From Rhodopirellula sp. P2 (GTDB taxonomy: Bacteria; Planctomycetota; Planctomycetia; Pirellulales; Pirellulaceae), in contig NZ_CP118225.1 of NCBI RefSeq assembly GCF_028768465.1, forward strand, positions 3,515,001 to 3,579,000: a DNA stretch of 64,000 nucleotides. The letters are read 5' to 3'. Shown piece after piece: positions 1 through 9,169 of this stretch. Position numbers and translations under genes: made by a program. The notes under the pieces were generated by a model. That model did not search any database, was not told where the DNA came from, and worked only from the letters and a program-made list of their open reading frames with translations. Numbering within the stretch: position 1 is the stretch's first letter; each line of letters starts with the position of its first letter.

Positions 1-2
1 TC

Positions 3-608
3 GAAGATGCCGAAACCGTGGGCGAGATCATCGATCTGATTCGGAACCATCCCGACAATCAAGACCCCCAGCGAGTCTTGGTGTCGCTGAATGAAGTCGG
101 CAATGGGTTGAGATTGACAGCGCCTCCGGGAGCCGATCCGATCCGGGTGACACAGCCTGGTTTGAGCGATGCCGGGACGTACCTGGGCTGGATTCCTGAG
201 GACGCCACGGAAGGCGTTGGGGAATTGGACGGAAGTTTCGCGGTTTTGAACGGCAGCGATTACCAACCACGCGATGCCGGTGGCGCGATCGACACACTGT
301 TGCGTCTCGAATCCGCCATCCGCGACGGGGATATCTCCGAAATCGGCCGTTTGCAGGCTCGTTTGGACGATGACCTGGACGCCAGCACGCGGACTCGTGG
401 GCGGGTGGGAGTGTGGCACTCTTCCTTGCAGGACTCCCGAACGGCGGTGGAGAACGAAAACGTTCTCCTGCAGTCGCAGTTGTCCGACGCGATGGACGCT
501 GACTTGGCATCGGTGATCAGTGAATTGCAGGCCCGTCAGGTTGCGTTGGAAGCCTCCATGCGTTTCGTCGGACAAACCTCGGGCATCACGGTCCTGAACT
601 ACCTTTGA
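3..608 (+). CDS. flgL: Flagellar hook-filament junction protein FlgL-like, C-terminal part
   Basis: Only the last 201 codons are inside the window; the frame is open to the left edge, so the start is missing. The C-terminus (residues about 165-201, with ARQVALEASMRFVGQT and a final VLNYL) has the amphipathic helix and terminal leucine-rich segment typical of flagellin/FlgL proteins, which pack the D0 coiled coil of the hook-filament junction. The central part is a variable D1-like region. It is followed by fliW and csrA, a common flagellar neighbourhood that supports FlgL (HAP3) rather than an unrelated coiled-coil protein. A flagellin itself cannot be excluded without the N-terminus. Confidence 0.75.
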   Translation, partial: EDAETVGEIIDLIRNHPDNQDPQRVLVSLNEVGNGLRLTAPPGADPIRVTQPGLSDAGTYLGWIPEDATEGVGELDGSFAVLNGSDYQPRDAGGAIDTLLRLESAIRDGDISEIGRLQARLDDDLDASTRTRGRVGVWHSSLQDSRTAVENENVLLQSQLSDAMDADLASVISELQARQVALEASMRFVGQTSGITVLNYL

Positions 609-637
609 TCCACGGGGCCATTGGTCCGCTGGATCAA
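605..637 (+). other. Hairpin after flgL-like gene
   Basis: The arms TTGATCCA and TGGATCAA, extended by short GC pairs, form a stem that overlaps the flgL stop codon. No T-run follows, so it is not a canonical intrinsic terminator. It may attenuate or stabilise the transcript between flgL and fliW. Confidence 0.3.
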
Positions 638-820
638 CGGCGTCATCGTGTCAGGAGATTCCGATTGTGATGGCTGCAGCGAATTTTCGTCCTTTTTCGA
701 TTGTTCGGTGGACTGGCGGGATTCAATGGCCGATGAAAAGTAGCGACGGAGAACCCGAAGGAACCGTTTGGGACAGGACCGGTCCCGAACACAAAAACAT
801 TCGACGAGTGGAATCAAGTC

Positions 821-1285
821 ATGCGGATCGACAGTCATCGCTTCGGCACGTTGGAACTCAACGCCGACCAGTTGTTTTTGTTCCCGCAGGGTCTGATTGG
901 AATGGAATCGCTTCATCAGTGGGCGTTGATTCCTGACACGGACAACGCTTCGGTGGCCTGGCTGCAAAGTGCGGCCCGAGGTGATCGAGCACTGGCTGTG
1001 ATCAGTCCACGAGCGTTCTTCCCGGACTATCGAGTCCACATCGGGCGGCGTGATCTGTCGAGCTTGCACCTGACGTCAGGCTCGGAAGTCTATGTGATGA
1101 CCACCGTCGCCGGGCACGTTGGCAAGTTGACGACGAACCTGCGAGCACCTCTGATGCTGAACCTGGATCGTCGCTTGGGTTGCCAGGTGATCACCAACGA
1201 CGATCGTCCCATGCGTCAGCCATTGCCGACCGTGGCATCCGAATCGGCCAAGCCATTGCCGACCTCACAGGTGCGTGCTGCCTGA
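821..1285 (+). CDS. fliW: Flagellar assembly factor FliW
   Basis: 154-residue protein of normal FliW length. It begins with the family pattern of a short beta strand ([22 protein letters not shown]), followed by an [12 protein letters not shown] segment and the [12 protein letters not shown] region. FliW binds flagellin in the cytoplasm and antagonises CsrA, coupling flagellin synthesis to secretion. csrA follows about 475 bp downstream and a flgL-like gene lies upstream, which fits that role. The start at 821 is the only one that preserves the conserved N-terminal strand. A strong terminator hairpin follows at 1319, so fliW and csrA are probably not one simple transcript. Confidence 0.9.
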   Translation: MRIDSHRFGTLELNADQLFLFPQGLIGMESLHQWALIPDTDNASVAWLQSAARGDRALAVISPRAFFPDYRVHIGRRDLSSLHLTSGSEVYVMTTVAGHVGKLTTNLRAPLMLNLDRRLGCQVITNDDRPMRQPLPTVASESAKPLPTSQVRAA

Positions 1286-1318
1286 TTCGAGTCGACGAAC
1301 CCAGACAAAACAAACGGA

Positions 1319-1355
1319 ATGGCGAGCATTGGATGACAATGCTCGCCATTTTTCG
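1319..1355 (+). terminator. Intrinsic terminator after fliW
   Basis: A perfect 13-bp inverted repeat (AATGGCGAGCATT and its complement at 1338-1350) with a 6-nt loop is followed directly by a T-run. It lies 33 bp after the fliW stop. Confidence 0.85.
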
Positions 1356-1760
1356 TTGATGCGCGTGGGGAGGTGGGGTAGCGGCACCGGGTGGCTGGCA
1401 GCGATCCCCTGCCAGAAGAAGTGGTGGCGGGACCGTTCCTTCGCGAACCCGATCCAGTCAATCGGTGTCCGGCTTGCGGGATGGAGATGGGTGGGCGTTG
1501 CAAACGGGGTACCAAGTCGAATCGGCACGACCGGCACGTGCCGACCTTCTGACCGATGCGTGAACTATTCCATCCGGTGGGTCGATGAGTGGTGTACGCG
1601 AGGCGAAGCAACGGGTGTTGTTTCATCAGGTGAACCTCGTCCGAACATTGCGATGGAATGCAACAACTCTCGGCAATGGAATGCCGCCGTGAACACATTG
1701 AAATTCCTGACGAATTGATTCGAAAGCTCTCCCACTCCGACAACTTAAGCCGAGGACACC
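1356..1760. other. Intergenic region upstream of csrA, no gene seen
   Basis: About 400 bp between the fliW terminator and csrA. The open frames here on both strands lack family resemblance and look like chance GC-rich frames. A short hairpin (TGGCAG...CTGCCA near 1392-1414) is visible. The csrA promoter and leader probably lie in the 3' part; an AGGAC element sits just before the csrA ATG. Confidence 0.4.
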
Positions 1761-1985
1761 ATGCTCGTCCTTTCCCGACACCGCGACGAAAGCATCATGA
1801 TTGGTGACGATGTGGTCGTAACCATCGTTGATATTCGAGGCGACAAAGTGCGTCTGGGTATCGAAGCTCCCCAAGCGATACCGGTGCACCGCCAAGAGGT
1901 CTATGACGCGATTCAGCGAGAAAATCGCCGCGCGTCACAGACAGGTGCAGGAGCGACAAAAGACGTTCGTCCACCTCGTGACTGA
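1761..1985 (+). CDS. csrA: Carbon storage regulator CsrA
   Basis: 74-residue CsrA/RsmA homodimeric RNA-binding protein that acts on GGA-containing mRNA leaders. It shows the family start MLVLSR, the beta-strand segment GDKVRLGIEAP and the C-terminal helix VHRQEVYDAIQREN. The C-terminus has about 12 extra polar residues beyond the usual 61-65. The likely ribosome-binding site is AGGAC a few bases before ATG. Its position beside fliW suggests the FliW-CsrA partner-switch known from Bacillus and Campylobacter; that coupling is inferred here from neighbourhood only. Confidence 0.95.
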   Translation: MLVLSRHRDESIMIGDDVVVTIVDIRGDKVRLGIEAPQAIPVHRQEVYDAIQRENRRASQTGAGATKDVRPPRD

Positions 1986-2040
1986 ACGCCGTCAGAAGTG
2001 ATGTTTCGCGAAAGTGTCCGGTGGGCATTCTCGTGAAGCA

Positions 2041-2547
2041 TCAATGAGTCCTTGGATCGTCCGTCGTGGGTGACGGATGGATCCAGTGGCACTCGCCAGA
2101 TTCAAAGTGTTCTTGTTTCCAAATCGGAACGTCTTGTTTCAGCCGGTCCATGATGGCGGCAACCGCATCGAGTGAGGCGACTCGGTGAGCACTGCTGCAT
2201 CCCACGATCACGCTGGCTTGTCCAATCGGGACAGTGCCCAGGCGATGCCAAATCACAACGCGATGCAAACCGAATTCTTGCACAGCGTTGGACGCCAATT
2301 CATTCAATTGCTTGACTGCCATTTCACGATGGGCCGTGTACGAAAGTTCTTTCGTGATGGTCTCGTGATCGCCCTGCTTCGTCTTGCGGCGCGTCACGCC
2401 ATGAAACCAGAGGATCGCACCCGCGTCGGGGTGCGACAGCCAAGGTTCCTCGCCTGAAGTCGCTTGCACCATTGGTTCCAATGGTTCGTTCGTCAAGCGA
2501 ATGTTGACGGCACCGAAACTCTCGTCAGTGATTGGCGTTTTCGACAT
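2041..2547 (-). CDS. moaE: Molybdopterin synthase catalytic subunit MoaE
   Basis: 168 residues. With MoaD it converts cyclic pyranopterin monophosphate into molybdopterin by adding two sulfurs. Family motifs are visible: GAILWFHGVTR near residue 43, YTAHREMA near 70, the long strand HRLGTVPIGQASVIVGCSSAHR near 100-121, and the active-site lysine region DRLKQDVPIWKQEHFE near 133-148. It is the last gene of a minus-strand operon and starts 3 bp after the moaD stop, so translation is probably coupled. The N-terminal 30 residues are longer than in E. coli MoaE. Confidence 0.93.
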   Translation of the reverse strand: MSKTPITDESFGAVNIRLTNEPLEPMVQATSGEEPWLSHPDAGAILWFHGVTRRKTKQGDHETITKELSYTAHREMAVKQLNELASNAVQEFGLHRVVIWHRLGTVPIGQASVIVGCSSAHRVASLDAVAAIMDRLKQDVPIWKQEHFESGECHWIHPSPTTDDPRTH

Positions 2548-2550
2548 CGA

Positions 2551-2811
2551 TCAACCACCACTGACCGGCGGGATCAACGCGACCTCGGCGTCCGTTTCGA
2601 TCACATGATCGGGCGAGACGTACGTTTGGTCGACGGCCAATCGAGACCGCTGAACCATCGCTGCCAATTCGGTGTGTTGTGCGGCCAGTTGCGTCATCAG
2701 TTCGTTGGCGGTGGGGCGTGCGTGCGTCTGCACCGTGACTCGATCGGCACCACCGGCCGATTCGCTGGCACCAGCAAAGAGCAACACGTCGATGGAACAG
2801 GGTGGGGTCAT
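2551..2811 (-). CDS. moaD: Molybdopterin synthase sulfur carrier subunit MoaD
   Basis: 86-residue ubiquitin-fold sulfur carrier. The C-terminus ends in Gly-Gly after an ALIPPVSGG segment, the hallmark of MoaD/ThiS proteins in which the terminal glycine is thiocarboxylated. The N-terminal strand IDVLLFAGASE also fits. The start codon overlaps the stop of the upstream dehydrogenase gene by 4 bp (ATGA), and moaE follows after 3 bp, so the three are translated from one message. Confidence 0.92.
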   Translation of the reverse strand: MTPPCSIDVLLFAGASESAGGADRVTVQTHARPTANELMTQLAAQHTELAAMVQRSRLAVDQTYVSPDHVIETDAEVALIPPVSGG

Positions 2812-5800
2812 GCTGGGCTGTCTTCATTGAGGGGAGCTTTTCCACGCAGATTCAGTGCGGGCAGACGGCCATAGGAATGTGCCAGCAACTTCAGGGGGTG
2901 AATCGCTTCGTAGTCACCGCCATGTTCCATTTGCAATTTGCACGCACTGCATTCGGTGGTCGGGGCACTGGACGTTGCTTTGCGAACGGCGGAAACCATC
3001 GGCCAACCGATTCGTAAACTGTTGCGGTAATTCTTGCGCTGCAATCCCCACGTGCCGGCCATCCCGCTGCATCCCTTGGCGACGATGTCGACTTCCAATT
3101 GCGGAATCAGTTGCATCAGGTTGGCCGCTGCGGTGTCACTGTGCAGAACGCGGCTGTGACAGGGTTGGTGATACAGCATCCGGTGTTGAATGGGTTCAAA
3201 CTCCAGCGTCAATCGGTTTTCTTGATGCAAGGACCACAAATAGTGACACGCCTCGAAGCTGTGCTCGGCAACCAAGTGAGCGTCTTCTGTATCGAGCAGG
3301 TTCGGGTACTCGTGTTTCAAGCAAAGTGCGGCGGCGGGTTCGGTTGCGAGCACGGTGTAGCCTTGCCGGACCGCGTCCGCCAACAAGCGAACATTGCGTT
3401 TGGCAACTCGGCGGGCACCCTTCAGATCGCCCGCCGTGATGCGTCCCATTCCGCTCAGACTTTGCCCGGTCGGCACATAGAACCCAATCCGATTGTGTTG
3501 CAGGATTTCCGCCAGAGCGCGACCGATCTCAGGATCGTGGTAATTGGCGAAATGATCGACGAAGTAAACCACTTTCAATCCGCCGGCGGGGGAGGCTCGG
3601 TGCCAACGTCGTCGCACTGCGTACCGGACGAAGGACTCACTGGCCAACAACGGGATTTCCCGAGAGGCGGACAGTCCCAGGGTGCGTTCTGCCAACCAGC
3701 GCAGGGAACGTCGCCGGAGCATCCAGTTCGAGAGCCAGGCCACGCGTGAACCGAGTGCGGCCAGCATGTCAATTCGGCCAATCAGCCAATCCGACAAAGT
3801 CAGCCCGTTGGTCGCAACGTACTGGGCTTTGATTTCACCGACCACCTTGGGAATGTTGACCGAAGCGGGGCATTCGACTCGGCAGGAGTGGCAATTGAAG
3901 CACAGGTCGGCGACGGCTTTGGCGCGTTCCCCGGTGAGTTCCGAAACCGGCAATTGACCACTCAAAACCCCACGCAACAGATTGGCTTTGGCGCGGGGGG
4001 ACGCTTCTTCGATGGAGGTGATGCGGAACATCGGGCACTGACGTTCGTCCGAAGCGTCGGCGCGGCATCGCGCGCACCCGTTGCAGGCTCGTGTGGTGGT
4101 GGTGATCGGTGCTCCGCCCGGCCAATGCTGAAGCACTTCCAGTTGCGGGGCGGGTTGGTGCGGCATCAACGAAGAGACCCATTTGGCGGGCTCGGGTTCC
4201 GTCGAAGTCTCGTCCTCCGCGAATTCGTTTTCTGGCGTTGGTTGATCGGGATCAGCGACCTCTGTCGAAGGCGCCGACGCATCGTTTTCGCTGGCGGGAT
4301 TCTCGGATGTCATCGTCAGCGACGACGGGATCACACTGCGACCCGAGGCGACGATTTCAATGGTTTGGTCGAGCGGGCGGAGGTTCTCATCGGGCTTTTG
4401 CAGCACCGCACCGAACAGCTTGCCTGGATTGAAACGGTGGTAGGGATCGAACAAGCGTTTGACTTGGCCCATCGCTTGCCAGAGTTCACCGGCTTGCTTG
4501 GGCATCAAGTAAGAACGACTCAGACCGGCGGCGTGTTCAACGCCGATCTGCCCGCCGCGATCCCAAACGACGCTTGCGATTTCTTCACTGAGTGGACGGA
4601 TTTTTCGGCGGTCTTCGTCCTTCTGCAGATCCAACATCGGTCGCACGTGCAATTGACCGTGGCCGGCATGAGCGAAGATTGTGGCGGTGGTTTGATGGCG
4701 TTTGAGAACGTTTTGCACGGCCACGACCATTTCAGGCAGTTGTTCCGGTGGTGAGTGAATGTCCTCCACAAATGGTTGCGGCATCTGTGTGCCACGAACC
4801 CGGTATTGCCGTGGGATCACTCTTCGAAACAGCATCCAGTAAAGATCGCGAATCTCATCTCGGATGGTGTCCACCGATTCGAAGGCCGCGTCGTGGCCAC
4901 TGGAAATGGACTGACGCAAAATGGCGAGTCGGTCGTAGAGGTCGCCCAAAGACTCGCCTTGGATTTCGACCAACATTGCCGCTTCGGCTTCACGCGGCAC
5001 CACGTCGGTGAATCGTTTTTCGCCCTCGCGAGCAATTTGCAGCAACCGTCGGTCCATCACGTCGCAGGCGATGGGGCCGTGTTGCAGAGCGGCGACGGCG
5101 GCCCGGGTGGCGGAGTCGAGCCGATGGAAAAAGAACAGCACCACCCCACGATGCGCGGGGATCGCTTCGGTGCGCAGCGTGGCGTCGATCATCACGCCCA
5201 GTGTGCCTTGCGAGCCGCTGAAGAACTTTGCCAAGTCGACTCGATGATTGGCGTCGTAAAGATCGTCCAAGCGATAACCACCGCTGGCAGGCGACTGGAT
5301 CACGTTGGCTTCGAGTTGGGAATGAAAGCGATTCCGGATCTCAACCAATCCTCGCGAAACGCGGTTCACGAACCCTGCTTCGCCAGCTTGATCCAAGAGC
5401 GAGACGTTGAGATCTTGGGGGGGATCGAGGTTGCCATTCTCGGGCTTCGCTTCGTCATCATCGATTGGCAAGGGGTCGTGTTGCGACAGTTCCACCAGAC
5501 GACCATCCGCCGCAATCATGCGGAGTGATAGCACGGTGTTCCGGGCCGAACCGCTGCGCAGGTAGTGGCTGCCGGAGGCGTTGGTGGCAATCACGCCGCC
5601 CATGGTCGTGACCGAACGTGTGGCCGGATCCGGGCCAAACCAACGTCGATGCCCTTTCAGGAACCGGTTGACGCTCGCCAGTGTGGCACCGCTTTGGACG
5701 GTCACCTGCATCCCATCATCCGACGGAGAAATCCGCTTCATGTGGGCGGACATATCCACCACGATCCCCGGCCCGACTGATTCTCCAGAGACGCCGCTGC

Positions 5801-6023
5801 CGCTGCCCCGAGCGTGGATGGGCAAATCGTTTTCGCAGGCGTACTGGACCGTTGTGGAGACGTCGGCGGCGGACCGGGGCCGCACCACGGCCAGCGGGCG
5901 GATTTGATAAATGCTGGCGTCCGAGGCGTACAACTGAGTCGACACGGGATCGCACAAGACGTCTCCGGAAACCAATCCGCGGAGGTCATCGTGAAGTCGC
6001 TGGCTATCAATGTCTCTTTGCAT
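2808..6023 (-). CDS. FAD-linked oxidase fused to Fe-S/CCG reductase module (YdiJ-like)
   Basis: Large single-chain 2-hydroxyacid dehydrogenase, about 1071 residues from ATG at 6023 (a longer frame to 6095 would use TTG and overlap the upstream gene). The N-terminal half is a PCMH FAD-binding domain (GSGSGVSGESVGPGIVVDMS near 70-90) plus FAD-oxidase C domain. It is followed by a ferredoxin-like module (CNGCARCRAD... and CFNCHSCRVECP) and two CCG-type Cys-rich segments (HQPCHSR, KGCSGMAGTWG, TECSACKLQMEHG). This GlcD+GlcF-like fusion is the architecture of E. coli YdiJ, a D-2-hydroxyglutarate dehydrogenase. The substrate here is inferred, not shown. A Pro/Glu/Asp-rich linker joins the halves. 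It overlaps moaD by 4 bp. Confidence 0.88.
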   Translation of the reverse strand: MQRDIDSQRLHDDLRGLVSGDVLCDPVSTQLYASDASIYQIRPLAVVRPRSAADVSTTVQYACENDLPIHARGSGSGVSGESVGPGIVVDMSAHMKRISPSDDGMQVTVQSGATLASVNRFLKGHRRWFGPDPATRSVTTMGGVIATNASGSHYLRSGSARNTVLSLRMIAADGRLVELSQHDPLPIDDDEAKPENGNLDPPQDLNVSLLDQAGEAGFVNRVSRGLVEIRNRFHSQLEANVIQSPASGGYRLDDLYDANHRVDLAKFFSGSQGTLGVMIDATLRTEAIPAHRGVVLFFFHRLDSATRAAVAALQHGPIACDVMDRRLLQIAREGEKRFTDVVPREAEAAMLVEIQGESLGDLYDRLAILRQSISSGHDAAFESVDTIRDEIRDLYWMLFRRVIPRQYRVRGTQMPQPFVEDIHSPPEQLPEMVVAVQNVLKRHQTTATIFAHAGHGQLHVRPMLDLQKDEDRRKIRPLSEEIASVVWDRGGQIGVEHAAGLSRSYLMPKQAGELWQAMGQVKRLFDPYHRFNPGKLFGAVLQKPDENLRPLDQTIEIVASGRSVIPSSLTMTSENPASENDASAPSTEVADPDQPTPENEFAEDETSTEPEPAKWVSSLMPHQPAPQLEVLQHWPGGAPITTTTRACNGCARCRADASDERQCPMFRITSIEEASPRAKANLLRGVLSGQLPVSELTGERAKAVADLCFNCHSCRVECPASVNIPKVVGEIKAQYVATNGLTLSDWLIGRIDMLAALGSRVAWLSNWMLRRRSLRWLAERTLGLSASREIPLLASESFVRYAVRRRWHRASPAGGLKVVYFVDHFANYHDPEIGRALAEILQHNRIGFYVPTGQSLSGMGRITAGDLKGARRVAKRNVRLLADAVRQGYTVLATEPAAALCLKHEYPNLLDTEDAHLVAEHSFEACHYLWSLHQENRLTLEFEPIQHRMLYHQPCHSRVLHSDTAAANLMQLIPQLEVDIVAKGCSGMAGTWGLQRKNYRNSLRIGWPMVSAVRKATSSAPTTECSACKLQMEHGGDYEAIHPLKLLAHSYGRLPALNLRGKAPLNEDSPA

Positions 6024-6069
6024 TGTCCCATTACGACGCCCAGTGACCGGTTCCGTCAAGACGACCGAA

Positions 6070-6720
6070 TCAGGCTCGTCGCAATTCAGTCCCAATCCCG
6101 TGGATTCCGACGGCCAGCAGACTGCCCATTCCCGCCAAACAGAGGTCTTTTTGAGCGTCCCAGAGATCGCCTTGCTGGCCGTTGTAGGATTCCGCTTGAG
6201 CAGGCGAAAAGAACATGGCGATTTGCCATTCCAGCACTTCGTACGCGGCTCCCACCGCCATCACGATGCAAATCGACAGGAACCATCCCCAGCATCGGGG
6301 GAGCGGAGACTGAGAGTGAGCGGGGCCCCAGATTTGCTTGAGCCAATCGAAGGCGACCGGGACGCCCAGGCATCCCGAGGCAAAATGGACCAGCCGATCG
6401 TAATCGTAATGGTTGCGTTGCCAGCCAAACTGGTCCGATAAATTCCGCCCGAAAAGAGATTCGCACCAAGCGTCGTAGGGGACGTTGGAATAAGTCCAGC
6501 GTGCCCCGATGATGTGCAGCACGATGAACGAGATCGCGCAGGCGAAGCCAAGCGATGACAGCCTCGCATTGCCGGTCGACCAAAGCAGCCCCAGCAACAT
6601 GGCAACGGTCGGGATGTGTTGCAGCCATTGCTCCGCCGGAAACGGAGCTTTGTAAAGCGAAACAACCATCAACAGGAATGTCGCCAGGACAACGAGTTTC
6701 TGTCGATCGATCCGCGTCAC
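6070..6720 (-). CDS. DUF2238/YjdF-family integral membrane protein
   Basis: 216 residues with about six hydrophobic segments. Conserved YjdF/DUF2238 motifs are present: HIIGARWTYSNVP (helix 3 region), NHYDYDRLVHFASG, and the C-terminal YEVLEWQIAMF...GQQGDLWDAQKDL...AGMGSLLAVG. The biochemical role of the family is not established. Its start overlaps the stop of the upstream thioredoxin-like gene by 4 bp, and the YdiJ-like gene begins about 45 bp downstream, so it sits in the middle of a co-transcribed group. Confidence 0.85.
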   Translation of the reverse strand: MTRIDRQKLVVLATFLLMVVSLYKAPFPAEQWLQHIPTVAMLLGLLWSTGNARLSSLGFACAISFIVLHIIGARWTYSNVPYDAWCESLFGRNLSDQFGWQRNHYDYDRLVHFASGCLGVPVAFDWLKQIWGPAHSQSPLPRCWGWFLSICIVMAVGAAYEVLEWQIAMFFSPAQAESYNGQQGDLWDAQKDLCLAGMGSLLAVGIHGIGTELRRA

Positions 6721-8054
6721 GGCTGGGGAACGCTGGTTTCTGTCTCGGCTGCGTCTGCTTTCTCGGGCGACGTGACGACGGTGCCCGTCAGTTCGCTCAG
6801 GTATTCCTGAAGTCGTTCCTGCTCATCTTCCGGAGCGGATTCAATCGCACGCCTTTGCCACTCCACCGCCGACTGCTTGTCGCCGGCAATGGATTTCAGG
6901 TGAGCCATGGTGTCGTAGGCCGGCCACATGTCATCGTTCGCTTCGAATTCGTCGCTGGACAAGGCTGATTGGAGAGCGTCGATGGTGGTGCTCAAGATTT
7001 TGTCGTTGTTCTGGAGCCCCGATTCCACGGCTTCGTAAATTTCCCAAGCCCAGCGGTTGATGGAAACAGCGTCGTCAGGGCCCGCAGCAATTCTCTCTTG
7101 GATGATTTCTAAGACGATGTCACTTTGCTGTGTGGCCAGGGCGGTCGGAAACCAGATGGATTTCAAAGCGGATTCGTATCGAGTTCCAGCAAACAGGTCG
7201 GCGTGTTCCTGCAAGAGCTTCAACGTGGTTTCGTGGTGCCCCGTGCGGTGAGCCATGATGATTTCGCGAACGGCCAGAGCAATCTTTTGTTCGCGTTCAA
7301 ATTTCTCTTTTGCCGGTTCACGATCCCATTTGTTGTGGATGACTGCTTCCAAAGGTTCATCCATCGACATGGGGTGGCCGATCCATTCGATGTGTCCATC
7401 GGTGCCCACGATGAACGCGGTCGGGATGCCGTTTTGATTGGCGGCTTTCATGTAGTCGGCGTTGACCGATTCGTCTGGATCCGTGGTCAAGCTGTAGGCC
7501 GATGTCAGCTCGGCAAACGTGATGGGCTTGGTCTCTTCGGTGGCTTCGCCTGCTTCCGCCTCGTCTTCGTTGGCAGCTGGTTCTTTGATTCCGAGGATGC
7601 TTGGGCTGACCTTACGCTTCAAGAATTCTGTGACCGTTTCGAGGTCTTCGGTGCTGACGCTGACAACTCGCAGGCCATCGTCCGCGTACTTGCTCTGCAA
7701 TTCGGCCAGGTGAGGCATGCTGTAAAGACATGGGCCGCACCACGTGGCCCAAAATTCGACCACATACACCTTGCCGGGTTCAAATTCCGACACGGGCGAG
7801 GGAGATTCACCCACCCAGTGTTCAATGTCCAGAGAAGGTGCGGGCGACCCGATGGTCAACCCCTTGGGCGATTCTGGGGCCGTTTCTTTCGGAGCCTGTT
7901 TCGTCGTTTTTTCATCGTCGGCACTCGCTTTGGCAGCGACCAGTTTCTTGGCCTCCACGGGCGAGGGCGTTGTGCGGTCGTCCCCCTTGGCAATCCCGCT
8001 GGTACCAATCACAAAGCAACAAACAAACACACGAGCGGTCGAAGAGATTTTCAC
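6717..8054 (-). CDS. TlpA/AhpC-type thioredoxin-like exported protein
   Basis: About 445 residues from a GTG at 8054, which places a hydrophobic signal segment (ARVFVCCFVIGTSGIA) at the N-terminus; a TTG at 8075 would add 7 residues. A low-complexity Lys/Ala/Glu linker precedes a TlpA-type thioredoxin fold with the redox motif WCGPC near residue 106 in FWATWCGPCLYSMPHL. Such proteins reduce disulfides or deliver reductant outside the cytoplasm. An acidic insert (EPAANEDEAEAGEATEE) interrupts the fold, and the C-terminal 200 residues are helical and TPR-like. It is first gene of the minus-strand operon ending in moaE. Confidence 0.85.
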   Translation of the reverse strand: MKISSTARVFVCCFVIGTSGIAKGDDRTTPSPVEAKKLVAAKASADDEKTTKQAPKETAPESPKGLTIGSPAPSLDIEHWVGESPSPVSEFEPGKVYVVEFWATWCGPCLYSMPHLAELQSKYADDGLRVVSVSTEDLETVTEFLKRKVSPSILGIKEPAANEDEAEAGEATEETKPITFAELTSAYSLTTDPDESVNADYMKAANQNGIPTAFIVGTDGHIEWIGHPMSMDEPLEAVIHNKWDREPAKEKFEREQKIALAVREIIMAHRTGHHETTLKLLQEHADLFAGTRYESALKSIWFPTALATQQSDIVLEIIQERIAAGPDDAVSINRWAWEIYEAVESGLQNNDKILSTTIDALQSALSSDEFEANDDMWPAYDTMAHLKSIAGDKQSAVEWQRRAIESAPEDEQERLQEYLSELTGTVVTSPEKADAAETETSVPQP

Positions 8055-8154
8055 GACGAAATCCTCGTTGGGCAAATCGGATGAAGAGTCAGTGGGATGA
8101 CTCCCTCACAATAACAGACTGCCACCACCTCCAATTGCCGAATGAGACGCAAAA

Positions 8155-8997
8155 ATGTCCGAGAATGACCTGAGGCGGGCTGACCTGCTCGAGACAGCGG
8201 TCCAGGCTGCAAAAGTCGGCGGTGAGATTCTCCGTCGCTACTTTGAAAATGGCGTGATGATCCGCGACAAATCCGTGGATGGGGGCAAGACGTACGACTT
8301 GGTCAGCGACGCGGATTTGGAGAGCGAGCAGGCCGTGGCGACGCTGATCCGAGAGGCCTACCCCGATCATGAATTGCTGGGGGAAGAGGACCTCCAGGGC
8401 GGCGATTCCAGTGCGGAGCATTTGTGGGTGATCGACCCACTCGATGGAACCAATAACTTCGCCCACCATCTGCCCCACTTTGCTGTTTCAATCGCGTACT
8501 ACGAATCCGGCGTTCCGATCGTTGGAGCCGTTTACAATCCGATTCGCAATGATTTGTTCACGACCGTGCAAGGGCAAGGTGCGTTTCAAAACGGCACGCG
8601 AGTGCAGGTCAGTGAGTCCGGTTCGCTGAACCAATCCATGATCGGTTGTGGGTTTTACTACGACCGTGGTGAGATGATGCGTGCCACGTTGGATGCGATC
8701 GCGGAATGTTTCCAAAACGAAATTCATGGCATCCGCCGGTTCGGTGCCGCGTCGTTGGATCTGTGCGAAGTCGGCTGCGGCGGTTTCGATGCATTCTTCG
8801 AATACAAGCTGTCCCCGTGGGACTTCGCCGCAGGTGCCCTCTTCATCACCGAAGCGGGAGGCCAAATCACCACCGCAACCGGTGACGCTTTGCCGCTGGA
8901 AACAACCAGCGTTCTGGCCAGCAACGGCAAGGTTCACGCGGCAATGCTCGAGATCACCAAGCGACATGCCTTGCCGGACAACCAGCAACAAATGTAG
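8155..8997 (+). CDS. Inositol monophosphatase family phosphatase
   Basis: 280 residues, normal for the Mg-dependent IMPase/FBPase/CysQ superfamily. Metal-binding motifs are complete: GEED near 76-79, DPLDGTNNF near 94-102 and WDFAAG in the C-terminal third. The substrate could be inositol-1-phosphate, histidinol phosphate or PAP; the sequence alone does not decide. It is divergent from the thioredoxin operon with a 100-bp shared promoter region. The stop codon TAG is the first triplet of a dispersed palindromic repeat (8995-9074). Confidence 0.88.
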   Translation: MSENDLRRADLLETAVQAAKVGGEILRRYFENGVMIRDKSVDGGKTYDLVSDADLESEQAVATLIREAYPDHELLGEEDLQGGDSSAEHLWVIDPLDGTNNFAHHLPHFAVSIAYYESGVPIVGAVYNPIRNDLFTTVQGQGAFQNGTRVQVSESGSLNQSMIGCGFYYDRGEMMRATLDAIAECFQNEIHGIRRFGAASLDLCEVGCGGFDAFFEYKLSPWDFAAGALFITEAGGQITTATGDALPLETTSVLASNGKVHAAMLEITKRHALPDNQQQM

Positions 8998-9074
8998 CGT
9001 TGCGGCGCAAGCCATCCGGTTTTCCGGTGGTGGAGTTTCCTGCGATTCACCGGGCGGCTCGCGCCGCTCCGCTA
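8995..9074. repeat. Dispersed palindromic repeat, family A
   Basis: Imperfect inverted repeat with arms of about 26 bp: the left arm begins TAGCGTTGCGGCGCAAGCC and the right arm ends GCTCGCGCCGCTCCGCTA. The same unit recurs at 49915-49992, and half of it at about 24480-24508. It supplies the stop codon of the phosphatase gene. Confidence 0.75.
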
Positions 9075-9169
9075 ACAACGCGAAATTCGATTGAGTGGGA
9101 ATTGTCGTGCGCCCTTCCGCTATGTCACTTGTGCTTCCCGCGATGCATCACGTTGATTGACTCAATCGC

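Noticed and set aside
1275..1718. Plus-strand frame of 147 codons between fliW and csrA
   Set aside because: It begins inside the fliW stop/terminator region, is Arg/Gly/Trp-rich and has no ribosome-binding site or family resemblance.
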